From the NCBI GenBank assembly GCA_900555085.1, contig USJU01000061.1:1-7789 (forward strand): a stretch of DNA of 7,789 nt, in the 5' to 3' direction. Positions 1-5,118 of this stretch are shown here, one piece after another (positions within the stretch are counted from its first letter, which is position 1; each line of letters opens with the position of its first letter). Below the pieces are notes generated by a model. That model saw only the letters and a list, made by a program, of their open reading frames with translations, made no database searches and was not told the DNA's origin. The stretch is from an uncultured Clostridium sp. (GTDB taxonomy: Bacteria > Bacillota > Clostridia > TANB77 > CAG-508). The position numbers were made by a program, and so were the translations under genes.

Positions 1-43
1 ATTTATATATAGTATCATAAAATAAAGAAAATATCAAAAAATA

Positions 44-72
44 TTGACAAAATTGATTTGTGGTGTTAACAT
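44..72 (+). promoter_or_regulatory. Sigma-A promoter of the small acidic gene
   Basis: A perfect -35 box TTGACA (44-49) is followed by a 17-base spacer and a -10 box TAACAT (67-72). The TG at 64-65 adds an extended -10 element (TGtTAACAT). Transcription should start near 79, giving a leader of about 42 bases before the ATG at 121. The sequence upstream (1-43) is almost pure A/T with A-tracts, which could act as an UP element; nothing else is recognisable there. This is one of the strongest promoters in the window by match to consensus. Confidence 0.75.
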
Positions 73-120
73 AATTAATGATAACTTGCAAATAGCTTTT
101 ATAATGAGGAGGACAGACTT

Positions 121-435
121 ATGAATAATTATTTTGGTCTGAGTGAAGAAGAAGCCGTATTAACATATGGCTACGTTATTGTTGAAGATATGCTATTTGA
201 GGTAGAAAACTCTCGAATAGTTGATGAATGGGATCTTTCAGGAGATACCATCGAAGAAATGGTAAAAGATGCAATCGAAAAAGCAGAACTTTCCTCAAAT
301 ACGATAATTTATTATGATGATGAGAATTATTATGATAAAAATCTTATTATGGATGAAGGTCGTTTTGTTTCACCATTTGATGTACCAACGTCAGAAGACG
401 AAGAAAGTTTTTGCGAATATTGCGCAAATCATTAA
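121..435 (+). CDS. Hypothetical small acidic protein (104 aa)
   Basis: I do not recognise this family. The ATG at 121 is preceded by a perfect AGGAGG (107-112) at a good distance, the promoter at 44-72 is strong, and a clean intrinsic terminator follows, so it is very likely a real single-gene unit. The 104-residue product has no signal peptide or membrane segment and should be cytosolic. It is extremely acidic: I count 28 Asp/Glu against 5 Lys/Arg. It is rich in aromatic residues (a run YYDDENYYDK near residues 64-73) and has one Cys pair at the C-terminus (CEYC followed by ANH). Codon use is slightly less A/T-biased than in its neighbours (gcc, ggc, gac, tgc appear), which weakly suggests a different history. 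A protein-binding or nucleic-acid-mimic role is possible from charge alone, but that is speculation. Confidence 0.8.
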   Translation: MNNYFGLSEEEAVLTYGYVIVEDMLFEVENSRIVDEWDLSGDTIEEMVKDAIEKAELSSNTIIYYDDENYYDKNLIMDEGRFVSPFDVPTSEDEESFCEYCANH

Positions 436-442
436 AAACCAG

Positions 443-475
443 CACACTAACTTAAATTTAAGTTAGTGTGTTTTT
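443..475 (+). terminator. Intrinsic terminator after the acidic gene
   Basis: A perfect 28-base palindrome (443-456 pairing with 457-470; CACACTAACTT on the left arm) begins 7 bases after the stop codon and is followed by TTTTT (471-475). An A-run (434-438) lies upstream. In RNA the centre would open to a loop of about four bases, leaving a stem of about 12 bp. This isolates the acidic gene from cysE. Confidence 0.9.
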
Positions 476-499
476 GTAATATATGAAATTCTTATTCTA

Positions 500-528
500 T
501 TAACAAAAATAAATTTTTTAAATAAGAT
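500..528 (+). promoter_or_regulatory. Possible cysE promoter, very close to the start codon
   Basis: TTAACA (500-505), a 17-base spacer and TAAGAT (523-528) form a plausible sigma-A promoter between the upstream terminator and cysE. The predicted start point would be about 534-537, inside or at the edge of the Shine-Dalgarno sequence AGGTGAT (534-540). The leader would then be only about 7-10 bases long. Either transcription starts exactly at the SD, or the real promoter is weaker and further upstream. The 68-base gap after the upstream terminator is too short for a T-box leader. Confidence 0.35.
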
Positions 529-543
529 ATATTAGGTGATTCT

Positions 544-1050
544 ATGAAAGTTTTTAAAGAATTGTATGAAGATGCTAAAAATATACAAAAAAAAGATCCA
601 GCTGCAAGGAATATATTAGAAGTTATTATTTTATATCAAGGATTTCATGTTTTAGTATACTACAGAATAGCACATTTCTTTTATTATCATCGATTTTATT
701 TTATTGCAAGATTAATATCACAATTAGGAAGATTCTTTACAGGAATAGAAATTCATCCAGGAGCAAAAATTGGTAGAAGATTATTTATAGATCATGGAAT
801 GGGTATTGTAATAGGAGAAACAACAACAATAGGAAATGATTGTACAATTTACCATGGAGTTACTCTTGGAGGAACAGGAAAGGATAAGTATAAAAGACAT
901 CCAGACATAGGAAATAATGTAATGGTTGGATGTGGTGCAAAAGTTTTAGGTCCTATAAAAATTGGTAATAATGTAAAAATAGGAAGTAATAGTACAATTA
1001 TAAGTAATGTTGAAGATAACAAAACTGTAGTTGGAATATACAAAAAATAA
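544..1050 (+). CDS. cysE: Serine O-acetyltransferase (short form, abrupt C-terminus)
   Basis: The enzyme transfers acetyl from acetyl-CoA to L-serine to make O-acetylserine, the first committed step of cysteine synthesis; it acts in the cytosol. The N-terminal part (about 1-65) carries the family motif KDPAAR and the stretch YQGFHVLVYYRIAHFFY. From about residue 67 (IEIHPGAKIG) it is a left-handed beta-helix of hexapeptide repeats. Catalytic candidates are Asp83-His84 (IDHGMG) and Arg118-His119 (KRHPDIG), matching Asp157-His158 and Arg192-His193 of the E. coli enzyme; YHGVTLGGTGK (about 103-113) is diagnostic. At 168 residues it is shorter than E. coli CysE (273) and Bacillus-type enzymes (a little over 200). 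The family's VVG(V/I)PAR-type ending is replaced by VVGIYKK and a stop. SD AGGTGAT (534-540) supports the ATG at 544. No cysK lies nearby. Confidence 0.92.
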   Translation: MKVFKELYEDAKNIQKKDPAARNILEVIILYQGFHVLVYYRIAHFFYYHRFYFIARLISQLGRFFTGIEIHPGAKIGRRLFIDHGMGIVIGETTTIGNDCTIYHGVTLGGTGKDKYKRHPDIGNNVMVGCGAKVLGPIKIGNNVKIGSNSTIISNVEDNKTVVGIYKK

Positions 1051-1080
1051 AAAAATGAGCCGAATTACGGCTCATTTTTT
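1051..1080. terminator. Bidirectional terminator shared by cysE and the convergent gene
   Basis: An 8-bp stem ATGAGCCG/CGGCTCAT (1055-1062 with 1068-1075) closes a 5-base loop (AATTA). It has T6 on the right (1075-1080) and A5 on the left (1051-1055), so each strand reads stem plus U-tract. It starts right after the cysE stop and lies about 26 bases beyond the stop of the minus-strand gene, so it can end both convergent transcripts. Confidence 0.9.
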
Positions 1081-1105
1081 ATTAATTAAGATAAATTTGG
1101 ATAAA

Positions 1106-1411
1106 CTAACTTTCATTATCATCCTTTATAAATTCTACAAAGTTAAAAACTTTATAGAGTTCAATCCATAATTTGGCATCAATTGGAAGTTTTACAGGTT
1201 CATAATTTCTAATTTGTTTTGAATCAAGAGTTAAATAGTCATCATGAATATAAATTATGAACTCAAAGTATAAATCTCTTCCTTCTATAATTTTACCAAA
1301 TATTGTTGAACCAAAAGGGTTTTGTGGTAATTCTTTTATCCGTACAAGAATTTTCTTGTGTTTTGGAAATAATTTTTTTGATTCTGCTAACAAGTTATTA
1401 AATTTATTCAT
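1106..1411 (-). CDS. Hypothetical protein, 101 aa, divergent from uvrA
   Basis: I do not recognise this family. I place the start at the ATG 1411-1409 (MNKFNN), because AAAGGAGG lies just upstream on the minus strand (AGGAGG at 1421-1416). The frame is open nine codons further to a TTG at 1438, but that has no ribosome binding site. Its promoter (1481-1453) and the shared terminator (1051-1080) make a tidy single-gene unit. The N-terminal third is basic (KKLFPKHKKILVRIK). The middle is rich in aromatic and beta-branched residues (LYFEFIIYIHDDYL), and the C-terminus is acidic (FIKDDNES). There is no signal peptide, clear membrane helix or cysteine. It looks like a small soluble alpha/beta protein. 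Its tight divergent arrangement with uvrA hints at co-regulation, but gives no function. Confidence 0.75.
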   Translation of the reverse strand: MNKFNNLLAESKKLFPKHKKILVRIKELPQNPFGSTIFGKIIEGRDLYFEFIIYIHDDYLTLDSKQIRNYEPVKLPIDAKLWIELYKVFNFVEFIKDDNES

Positions 1412-1415
1412 ATTT

Positions 1416-1423
1416 CCTCCTTT
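1416..1423 (-). promoter_or_regulatory. Shine-Dalgarno site that fixes the start of the 101-aa gene
   Basis: Read on the minus strand this is AAAGGAGG, then four bases (AAAT), then the ATG at 1411. It sits inside the longer open frame that begins with a TTG at 1438, so the internal ATG is the better start. Confidence 0.75.
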
Positions 1424-1452
1424 TGTGTAATACAACAATTATAACTTTTTAT

Positions 1453-1481
1453 ATTTTAGCACAGTATACATAAAAAATCAA
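1453..1481 (-). promoter_or_regulatory. Promoter of the 101-aa minus-strand gene
   Basis: On the minus strand, TTGATT (1481-1476), exactly 17 bases, then TAAAAT (1458-1453). Transcription should start near 1446, giving a leader of about 35 bases to the ATG at 1411. The -35 box directly abuts the inverted repeat at 1482-1499. Confidence 0.7.
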
Positions 1482-1499
1482 ACAAAACTCTTGTTTTGT
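1482..1499. promoter_or_regulatory. Inverted repeat between divergent -35 boxes; possible LexA-like operator
   Basis: ACAAAAC-TCTT-GTTTTGT is a perfect 7-bp inverted repeat with a 4-base spacer. It abuts the minus-strand -35 (1476-1481) and overlaps the uvrA -35 (1491-1496), a position where a bound repressor could block both promoters. The core AAC-N4-GTT matches the centre of Gram-positive LexA/DinR boxes (CGAAC-N4-GTTCG type), and uvrA is a classic SOS gene. The flanking bases differ (AAAAC against CGAAC), so the LexA assignment is only tentative. Confidence 0.45.
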
Positions 1500-1519
1500 A
1501 TAAAAAAATATTGTATAAT
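1491..1519 (+). promoter_or_regulatory. uvrA promoter
   Basis: TTGTTT (1491-1496), a 17-base spacer and a perfect TATAAT (1514-1519). Transcription should start near 1526. The leader is about 16 bases and carries the ribosome binding site AGGGGG (1531-1536), five bases before the ATG at 1542. The -35 box lies within the right half of the inverted repeat at 1482-1499. Confidence 0.8.
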
Positions 1520-1541
1520 AATTTTTGTATAGGGGGCAAAA

Positions 1542-4373
1542 ATGAATAATGAAATTATAATAAAGGGTGCAAAAGAGCACAATTTAAAAAATATAAATTT
1601 AAAAATACCAAGAGATAAATTGGTTGTTATTACAGGGCTTTCTGGTTCTGGAAAGTCTTCACTTGCATTTGATACTTTATATGCAGAAGGGCAACGTAGA
1701 TATGTTGAAAGTTTATCTTCATATGCAAGACAATTTTTGGGTGTTATGCAAAAGCCAAATGTACAATTAATAGAAGGTCTTTCGCCAGCTATTTCAATAG
1801 ACCAAAAAACAACTTCTAAAAATCCACGTTCAACAGTTGGAACTGTTACAGAAATATATGATTATATTCGTTTATTATATGCAAGAATAGGGGTTCCATA
1901 TTGCCCAAATTGTCATACAAAAATTGAAAAACAAAGTATTGACCAAATTATAGATAATATTTTAGCTTTAAAAGAAGGTACTAAATTTCAAATATTAGCA
2001 CCAGTAGTTAGAGATAGAAAAGGTGAATTTGTAAAACAAATACAGGAATATCAAAAAAATGGATTTGTTAGAGCAAAAATTGATGGAGAAATTGTCGAGC
2101 TTTCAGATGAAATTAAGCTTAGTAAAACTAAAAAACATAAAATAGATTTAATTGTAGATAGATTAGTTATAAAAGATGGAATACGAAGCAGACTTACAGA
2201 ATCTGTTGAAACAGCTATGAAATATGCGGATAATCTTGTTGTAATTGAAGTATTTGAAGGTAGTAAATCAAAAGAAATATTATATAGTGCTAACTATGCT
2301 TGTCCAACTTGTGGATTTAGTTTTCCAGAATTATCTCCAAGAATGTTTTCATTTAACAATCCTCAAGGAGCTTGTTCATCTTGTACAGGAATAGGTTATT
2401 TATTGAAAATGGATGAAGATTTAATTATTCCGGATAAAAATAAAACTTTATATGACGGAGTTAAGGCTTTTGGTGCAAGTACTATGAAAAAAAGTGAAAC
2501 AATGGCTAAAATGTATTTTGAAAGTATTGCTAAACATTACGGAGTAGATATAAAAGTTCCAATAAAAAAATTACCAAGAGAATTTTTAGATAAAATTTTA
2601 TATGGAACTGGAGATGAAGTAATAGATTTTGAATATACATCTTATGCAGGAACACGTAGATTTTCGGCTCCATTTGAAGGTGTAATACCTACATTGGAAA
2701 GAAGGCATAGAGAAACAAAATCAAATGGTATGAGACAGTTTTATGAAATGTACATGAGCGACTCAGAATGTCCAGAATGTAAAGGCGCAAGATTAAAAGC
2801 AGAAATTTTATCTATAAAAATTGGAGATAAAAATATAAACGAATTAACAGCAATGCCAATTAGAGAAATGAAAGATTTCATAAATAATATTGAACTAAAT
2901 GAAAAAGAAAGAATGATTTCAGACTTGATTTTAAAAGAAATAGATGCAAGATTACAATTCTTAATTGATGTTGGATTAGATTATTTAACATTATCTAGAA
3001 GTTCTGGAACATTATCTGGAGGAGAAGCACAACGTATACGTTTAGCAACACAAATTGGTTCAGGATTAACAGGAGTTTTATACATTCTAGATGAACCAAG
3101 TATAGGACTTCATCAAAGAGACAATGATAAATTAATTGCTACTTTAAAGAAGTTAAGAGATTTAGGAAATACATTAATAGTTGTAGAACACGATGAAGAT
3201 ACAATGTATGCAGCAGACCAAATTATAGATATTGGACCAGGTGCAGGAGTTCATGGCGGAAATGTAATGGCTCAAGGAACTGCAGAAGAAATAAAACAAA
3301 TAAAGGATTCTATTACAGGTCAATATTTAAGTGGTACTAAAAAAATATCTGTTCCAAAAACAAGAAGAAAACATAGTAAAAGTAAAGTAATACAAATAAA
3401 AGGTGCGACAGAAAATAATCTGAAAAATATAACTGTAGATTTTCCTTTAGGAGTATTTACTTGTGTAACAGGAGTATCTGGTTCTGGAAAATCAACATTA
3501 GTAAATGAAATATTATATAAATCTATAGCTAAAGAATTAAATGGTTCAAATTTAAAACCTGGAAAACATAAGAGTATAAAAGGTTTAGAAAATATTGATA
3601 AAATAATAAATATAGACCAATCTCCTATAGGTAGAACACCACGTTCAAATCCAGCTACATATACTGGTGTATTCGATATTATTAGAGATTTGTTTGCAGG
3701 AACAAATGAAGCAAAACTTAGAGGGTACTCAAAAGGCAGATTTAGTTTTAATGTTGCTGGTGGTAGATGTGAAGCTTGTAATGGAGATGGAGTTCATAAA
3801 ATAGAAATGCAATTTTTAGCAGACGTTTATGTGCCTTGTGAAGTATGTAAAGGAACACGTTATAATTATGAAACTTTAGAGGTAAAATATAAAGGAAAAA
3901 GTATTGCAGATGTATTAGATATGACAGTTGAAGAAGCACTTGAATTTTTTGATAAAATACCAAAAATAAAACAAAAAATTCAAACTTTATATGATGTAGG
4001 TCTAGGATATATAAAACTTGGACAACCATCAACAACTCTTTCTGGAGGAGAAGCACAACGTGTAAAACTTGCAACAGAATTATCTAAAAGAGCAACTGGA
4101 AAAACTTTATATATTTTAGATGAACCAACAACAGGTTTACATATAGCGGATGTTCATAAATTAGTAGATATTTTACAAAGACTTGTAAATACAGGAAACA
4201 GTATAATTGTTATTGAACATAATTTAGATTTAATAAAAACAGCAGATTATATAATAGATTTAGGCCCAGAAGGCGGAAATGGTGGAGGACAAATTGTAGC
4301 AGTAGGTTCACCAGAGCAAATCTGTAAAAACGAGCAAAGTTATACAGGAAAATTTTTAAAGAAATATTTGTAG
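1542..4373 (+). CDS. uvrA: Excinuclease ABC subunit A (UvrA)
   Basis: UvrA is the damage-sensing ATPase of nucleotide excision repair; as a dimer it finds distorted DNA and loads UvrB. At 943 residues it is full length (E. coli 940). ATPase module I has Walker A GLSGSGKSS (32-40), signature LSGGEAQR (491-498) and Walker B LYILDEP (513-519). Module II has Walker A GVSGSGKST (644-652), signature LSGGEAQR (833-840) and Walker B LYILDEP (856-862). Zinc-binding Cys pairs are at 254/257 with 278/281, at 743/746 with 766/769 (the C-terminal finger needed for damage recognition), and at 121/124 and 410/413, consistent with a third zinc module. No key residue is missing. The gene has its own promoter and no uvrB or uvrC beside it, although uvrB-uvrA pairs are common in Firmicutes. 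The divergent palindrome at 1482-1499 suggests regulated, perhaps SOS-type, expression. Confidence 0.98.
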   Translation: MNNEIIIKGAKEHNLKNINLKIPRDKLVVITGLSGSGKSSLAFDTLYAEGQRRYVESLSSYARQFLGVMQKPNVQLIEGLSPAISIDQKTTSKNPRSTVGTVTEIYDYIRLLYARIGVPYCPNCHTKIEKQSIDQIIDNILALKEGTKFQILAPVVRDRKGEFVKQIQEYQKNGFVRAKIDGEIVELSDEIKLSKTKKHKIDLIVDRLVIKDGIRSRLTESVETAMKYADNLVVIEVFEGSKSKEILYSANYACPTCGFSFPELSPRMFSFNNPQGACSSCTGIGYLLKMDEDLIIPDKNKTLYDGVKAFGASTMKKSETMAKMYFESIAKHYGVDIKVPIKKLPREFLDKILYGTGDEVIDFEYTSYAGTRRFSAPFEGVIPTLERRHRETKSNGMRQFYEMYMSDSECPECKGARLKAEILSIKIGDKNINELTAMPIREMKDFINNIELNEKERMISDLILKEIDARLQFLIDVGLDYLTLSRSSGTLSGGEAQRIRLATQIGSGLTGVLYILDEPSIGLHQRDNDKLIATLKKLRDLGNTLIVVEHDEDTMYAADQIIDIGPGAGVHGGNVMAQGTAEEIKQIKDSITGQYLSGTKKISVPKTRRKHSKSKVIQIKGATENNLKNITVDFPLGVFTCVTGVSGSGKSTLVNEILYKSIAKELNGSNLKPGKHKSIKGLENIDKIINIDQSPIGRTPRSNPATYTGVFDIIRDLFAGTNEAKLRGYSKGRFSFNVAGGRCEACNGDGVHKIEMQFLADVYVPCEVCKGTRYNYETLEVKYKGKSIADVLDMTVEEALEFFDKIPKIKQKIQTLYDVGLGYIKLGQPSTTLSGGEAQRVKLATELSKRATGKTLYILDEPTTGLHIADVHKLVDILQRLVNTGNSIIVIEHNLDLIKTADYIIDLGPEGGNGGGQIVAVGSPEQICKNEQSYTGKFLKKYL

Positions 4374-4394
4374 ATAAAAAATAGTTTTGATATT

Positions 4395-4420
4395 GGGCAG
4401 ACAGAGTTGTCTGCCCCTAC
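4395..4420 (-). repeat. REP-like palindrome with GTAG head, downstream of uvrA
   Basis: A perfect 9-bp stem GGGCAGACA/TGTCTGCCC (4395-4403 with 4408-4416) closes a 4-base loop. It is unusually GC-rich for this window. No T-run follows on the plus strand (CTACAAATAAAAAA) or on the minus strand, so it is not a standard intrinsic terminator, although it lies only 21 bases after the uvrA stop. On the minus strand it reads GTAG directly followed by the palindrome, the layout of REP elements linked to RAYT (TnpA-REP) transposases. It may still protect the 3' end of uvrA mRNA. Only one copy is in the window, so dispersal cannot be judged. Confidence 0.5.
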
Positions 4421-4454
4421 AAATAAAAAAATTTTCTATAATATAAAAAAAGCA

Positions 4455-4483
4455 TTGAAATAACAAAAAACATATGATAAAAT
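4455..4483 (+). promoter_or_regulatory. Promoter of the coiled-coil gene
   Basis: TTGAAA (4455-4460), a 17-base spacer and TAAAAT (4478-4483), with TG at 4475-4476 forming an extended -10 (TGaTAAAAT). Transcription should start near 4490. This excludes the ATG at 4474, which lies inside the promoter, and supports the start at 4513. Confidence 0.75.
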
Positions 4484-4498
4484 TTCACAAATATTCAA

Positions 4499-4508
4499 AA
4501 GGAGGTGA
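4499..4508 (+). promoter_or_regulatory. Shine-Dalgarno site that fixes the start of the coiled-coil gene
   Basis: AAGGAGGTGA is a near-perfect complement to the 16S rRNA 3' end and lies four bases before the ATG at 4513. The in-frame ATG at 4474 has no such site. Confidence 0.85.
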
Positions 4509-4512
4509 AAAT

Positions 4513-4953
4513 ATGACAAAAGAAGATTTAAATCAAATTGCCATAATAGTAAAAACAGAAGTTGGAGGCTTACGAGACGAAATGAATCAGAGATTCAAAG
4601 AGCAGGATGAAAAAATTGAACAAAGATTTAAAGAACAAGATGAAAAAATTGAGCAAAGACTTCAAGAACAAGAAGAAAGAATTGATAAAAGATTCAAAGA
4701 ACAAGAAGAAAAATTCTATAGAAGAATTGACCAAAGAATTTCAGATCAAATGACTTATTTTGAAGAAAAATACGGAAGAGATTTTGCGTTAGCTGTTGAA
4801 TGTTTAAATAGTAAAAGTGAAACAGAAGATATTCAAAATCAAAGATTAAACGTTTTAGAAAAGTCAAACAATATTAATTCAGCTGCAATTTTTAATCATG
4901 AAGACAGAATAAACTACTTAGAAAAAACATTACAAATTCAAACATCTAAATAA
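4513..4953 (+). CDS. Hypothetical coiled-coil protein with 11-residue (hendecad) repeats, 146 aa
   Basis: The start at 4513 (MTKEDL) is chosen from the strong SD at 4499-4508 and the promoter at 4455-4483; the frame also opens at an ATG at 4474, inside that promoter. The product is soluble and highly charged, with no signal peptide or membrane helix. After a short N-terminal helix come four tandem 11-residue units of the type RFKEQDEKIEQ (residues 27-70), then a degenerate unit (RIDQRISDQMT). An 11-residue period favours a straight or slightly right-handed coiled coil over the usual heptad form. The C-terminal part (about 80-146) is also helical and charged, with LNVLEKSNNINSAAI and a final DRINYLEKTLQIQ that could be a second coil. 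It is probably an oligomeric structural or adaptor protein. Similar small coiled-coil proteins are common and mostly uncharacterised in Firmicutes. I cannot name a function. Confidence 0.85.
   Translation: MTKEDLNQIAIIVKTEVGGLRDEMNQRFKEQDEKIEQRFKEQDEKIEQRLQEQEERIDKRFKEQEEKFYRRIDQRISDQMTYFEEKYGRDFALAVECLNSKSETEDIQNQRLNVLEKSNNINSAAIFNHEDRINYLEKTLQIQTSK
4591..4722 (+). repeat. Four tandem 33-base repeats inside the coiled-coil gene
   Basis: Units lie at 4591-4623, 4624-4656, 4657-4689 and 4690-4722, each starting AGA(T/C)T and encoding one 11-residue coil unit. Units 1 and 2 are nearly identical at DNA level (differences such as ttc/ttt and gag/gaa are synonymous). Units 3 and 4 have diverged more. 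This suggests growth by in-frame duplication. Confidence 0.85.
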
Positions 4954-4961
4954 AAGTCTAA

Positions 4962-5016
4962 AAAAGAGGGCATATCTATTATTTTTATAGAGAAAGTAAT
5001 AAATATGCTCTCTTTT
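4962..5016 (+). terminator. Long imperfect hairpin terminator after the coiled-coil gene
   Basis: GAGGGCATAT (4966-4975) pairs with ATATGCTCTC (5003-5012), with one G-U pair. The stem extends inward through TATTA/TAATA (4977-4981 with 4997-5001) and outward through A4/T4 (4962-4965 with 5013-5016). The T-run is short (TTTT then C), but position and A/T flanks fit an intrinsic terminator. The A-run on the left also lets it work weakly in the other direction. The arm is longer than the other terminators here. Confidence 0.7.
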
Positions 5017-5050
5017 CATATTAATTAATATTAAAATTTATTAAAAAGTC

Positions 5051-5079
5051 TTTATCTTTTTTATTTTTTGTAATATAAT
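5051..5079 (+). promoter_or_regulatory. Likely promoter of the penicillin-binding protein gene
   Basis: A perfect TATAAT (5074-5079) lies 45 bases before the SD-led start codon at 5119. The -35 box at the correct 17-base distance is weak (TTTATC, 5051-5056). Transcription should start near 5086, giving a leader of about 33 bases. The surrounding region (5017-5104) is nearly pure A/T and holds nothing else I can identify. Confidence 0.5.
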
Positions 5080-5118
5080 ATTTTTGTAAAAATCAAGAAA
5101 TATAAGGAGGACTTAATA

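Noticed and set aside
476..543. A T-box or SAM riboswitch upstream of cysE
   Set aside because: Only 68 bases separate the previous terminator from the start codon, with no T-box motif or structured leader.
849..1043. Open frame on the minus strand inside cysE
   Set aside because: It lies wholly opposite a well-conserved enzyme gene, has no ribosome binding site, and its Leu/Pro/Thr-rich translation is what antisense reading of AT-rich coding DNA gives.
1106..1438. Longer version of the minus-strand gene starting at a TTG (1438)
   Set aside because: No ribosome binding site precedes the TTG, while AGGAGG stands directly before the ATG at 1411.
3748..4074. Open frame on the minus strand inside uvrA
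   Set aside because: It lies fully antisense to the conserved zinc-finger and ATPase region of UvrA. Its Leu/His/Tyr-rich translation is an artefact of codon bias.
4395..4416. The hairpin after uvrA as an ordinary Rho-independent terminator
   Set aside because: The stem is good but is followed by CTACAAATAAAAAA, with no U-tract in the RNA, so I list it as a REP-like repeat.
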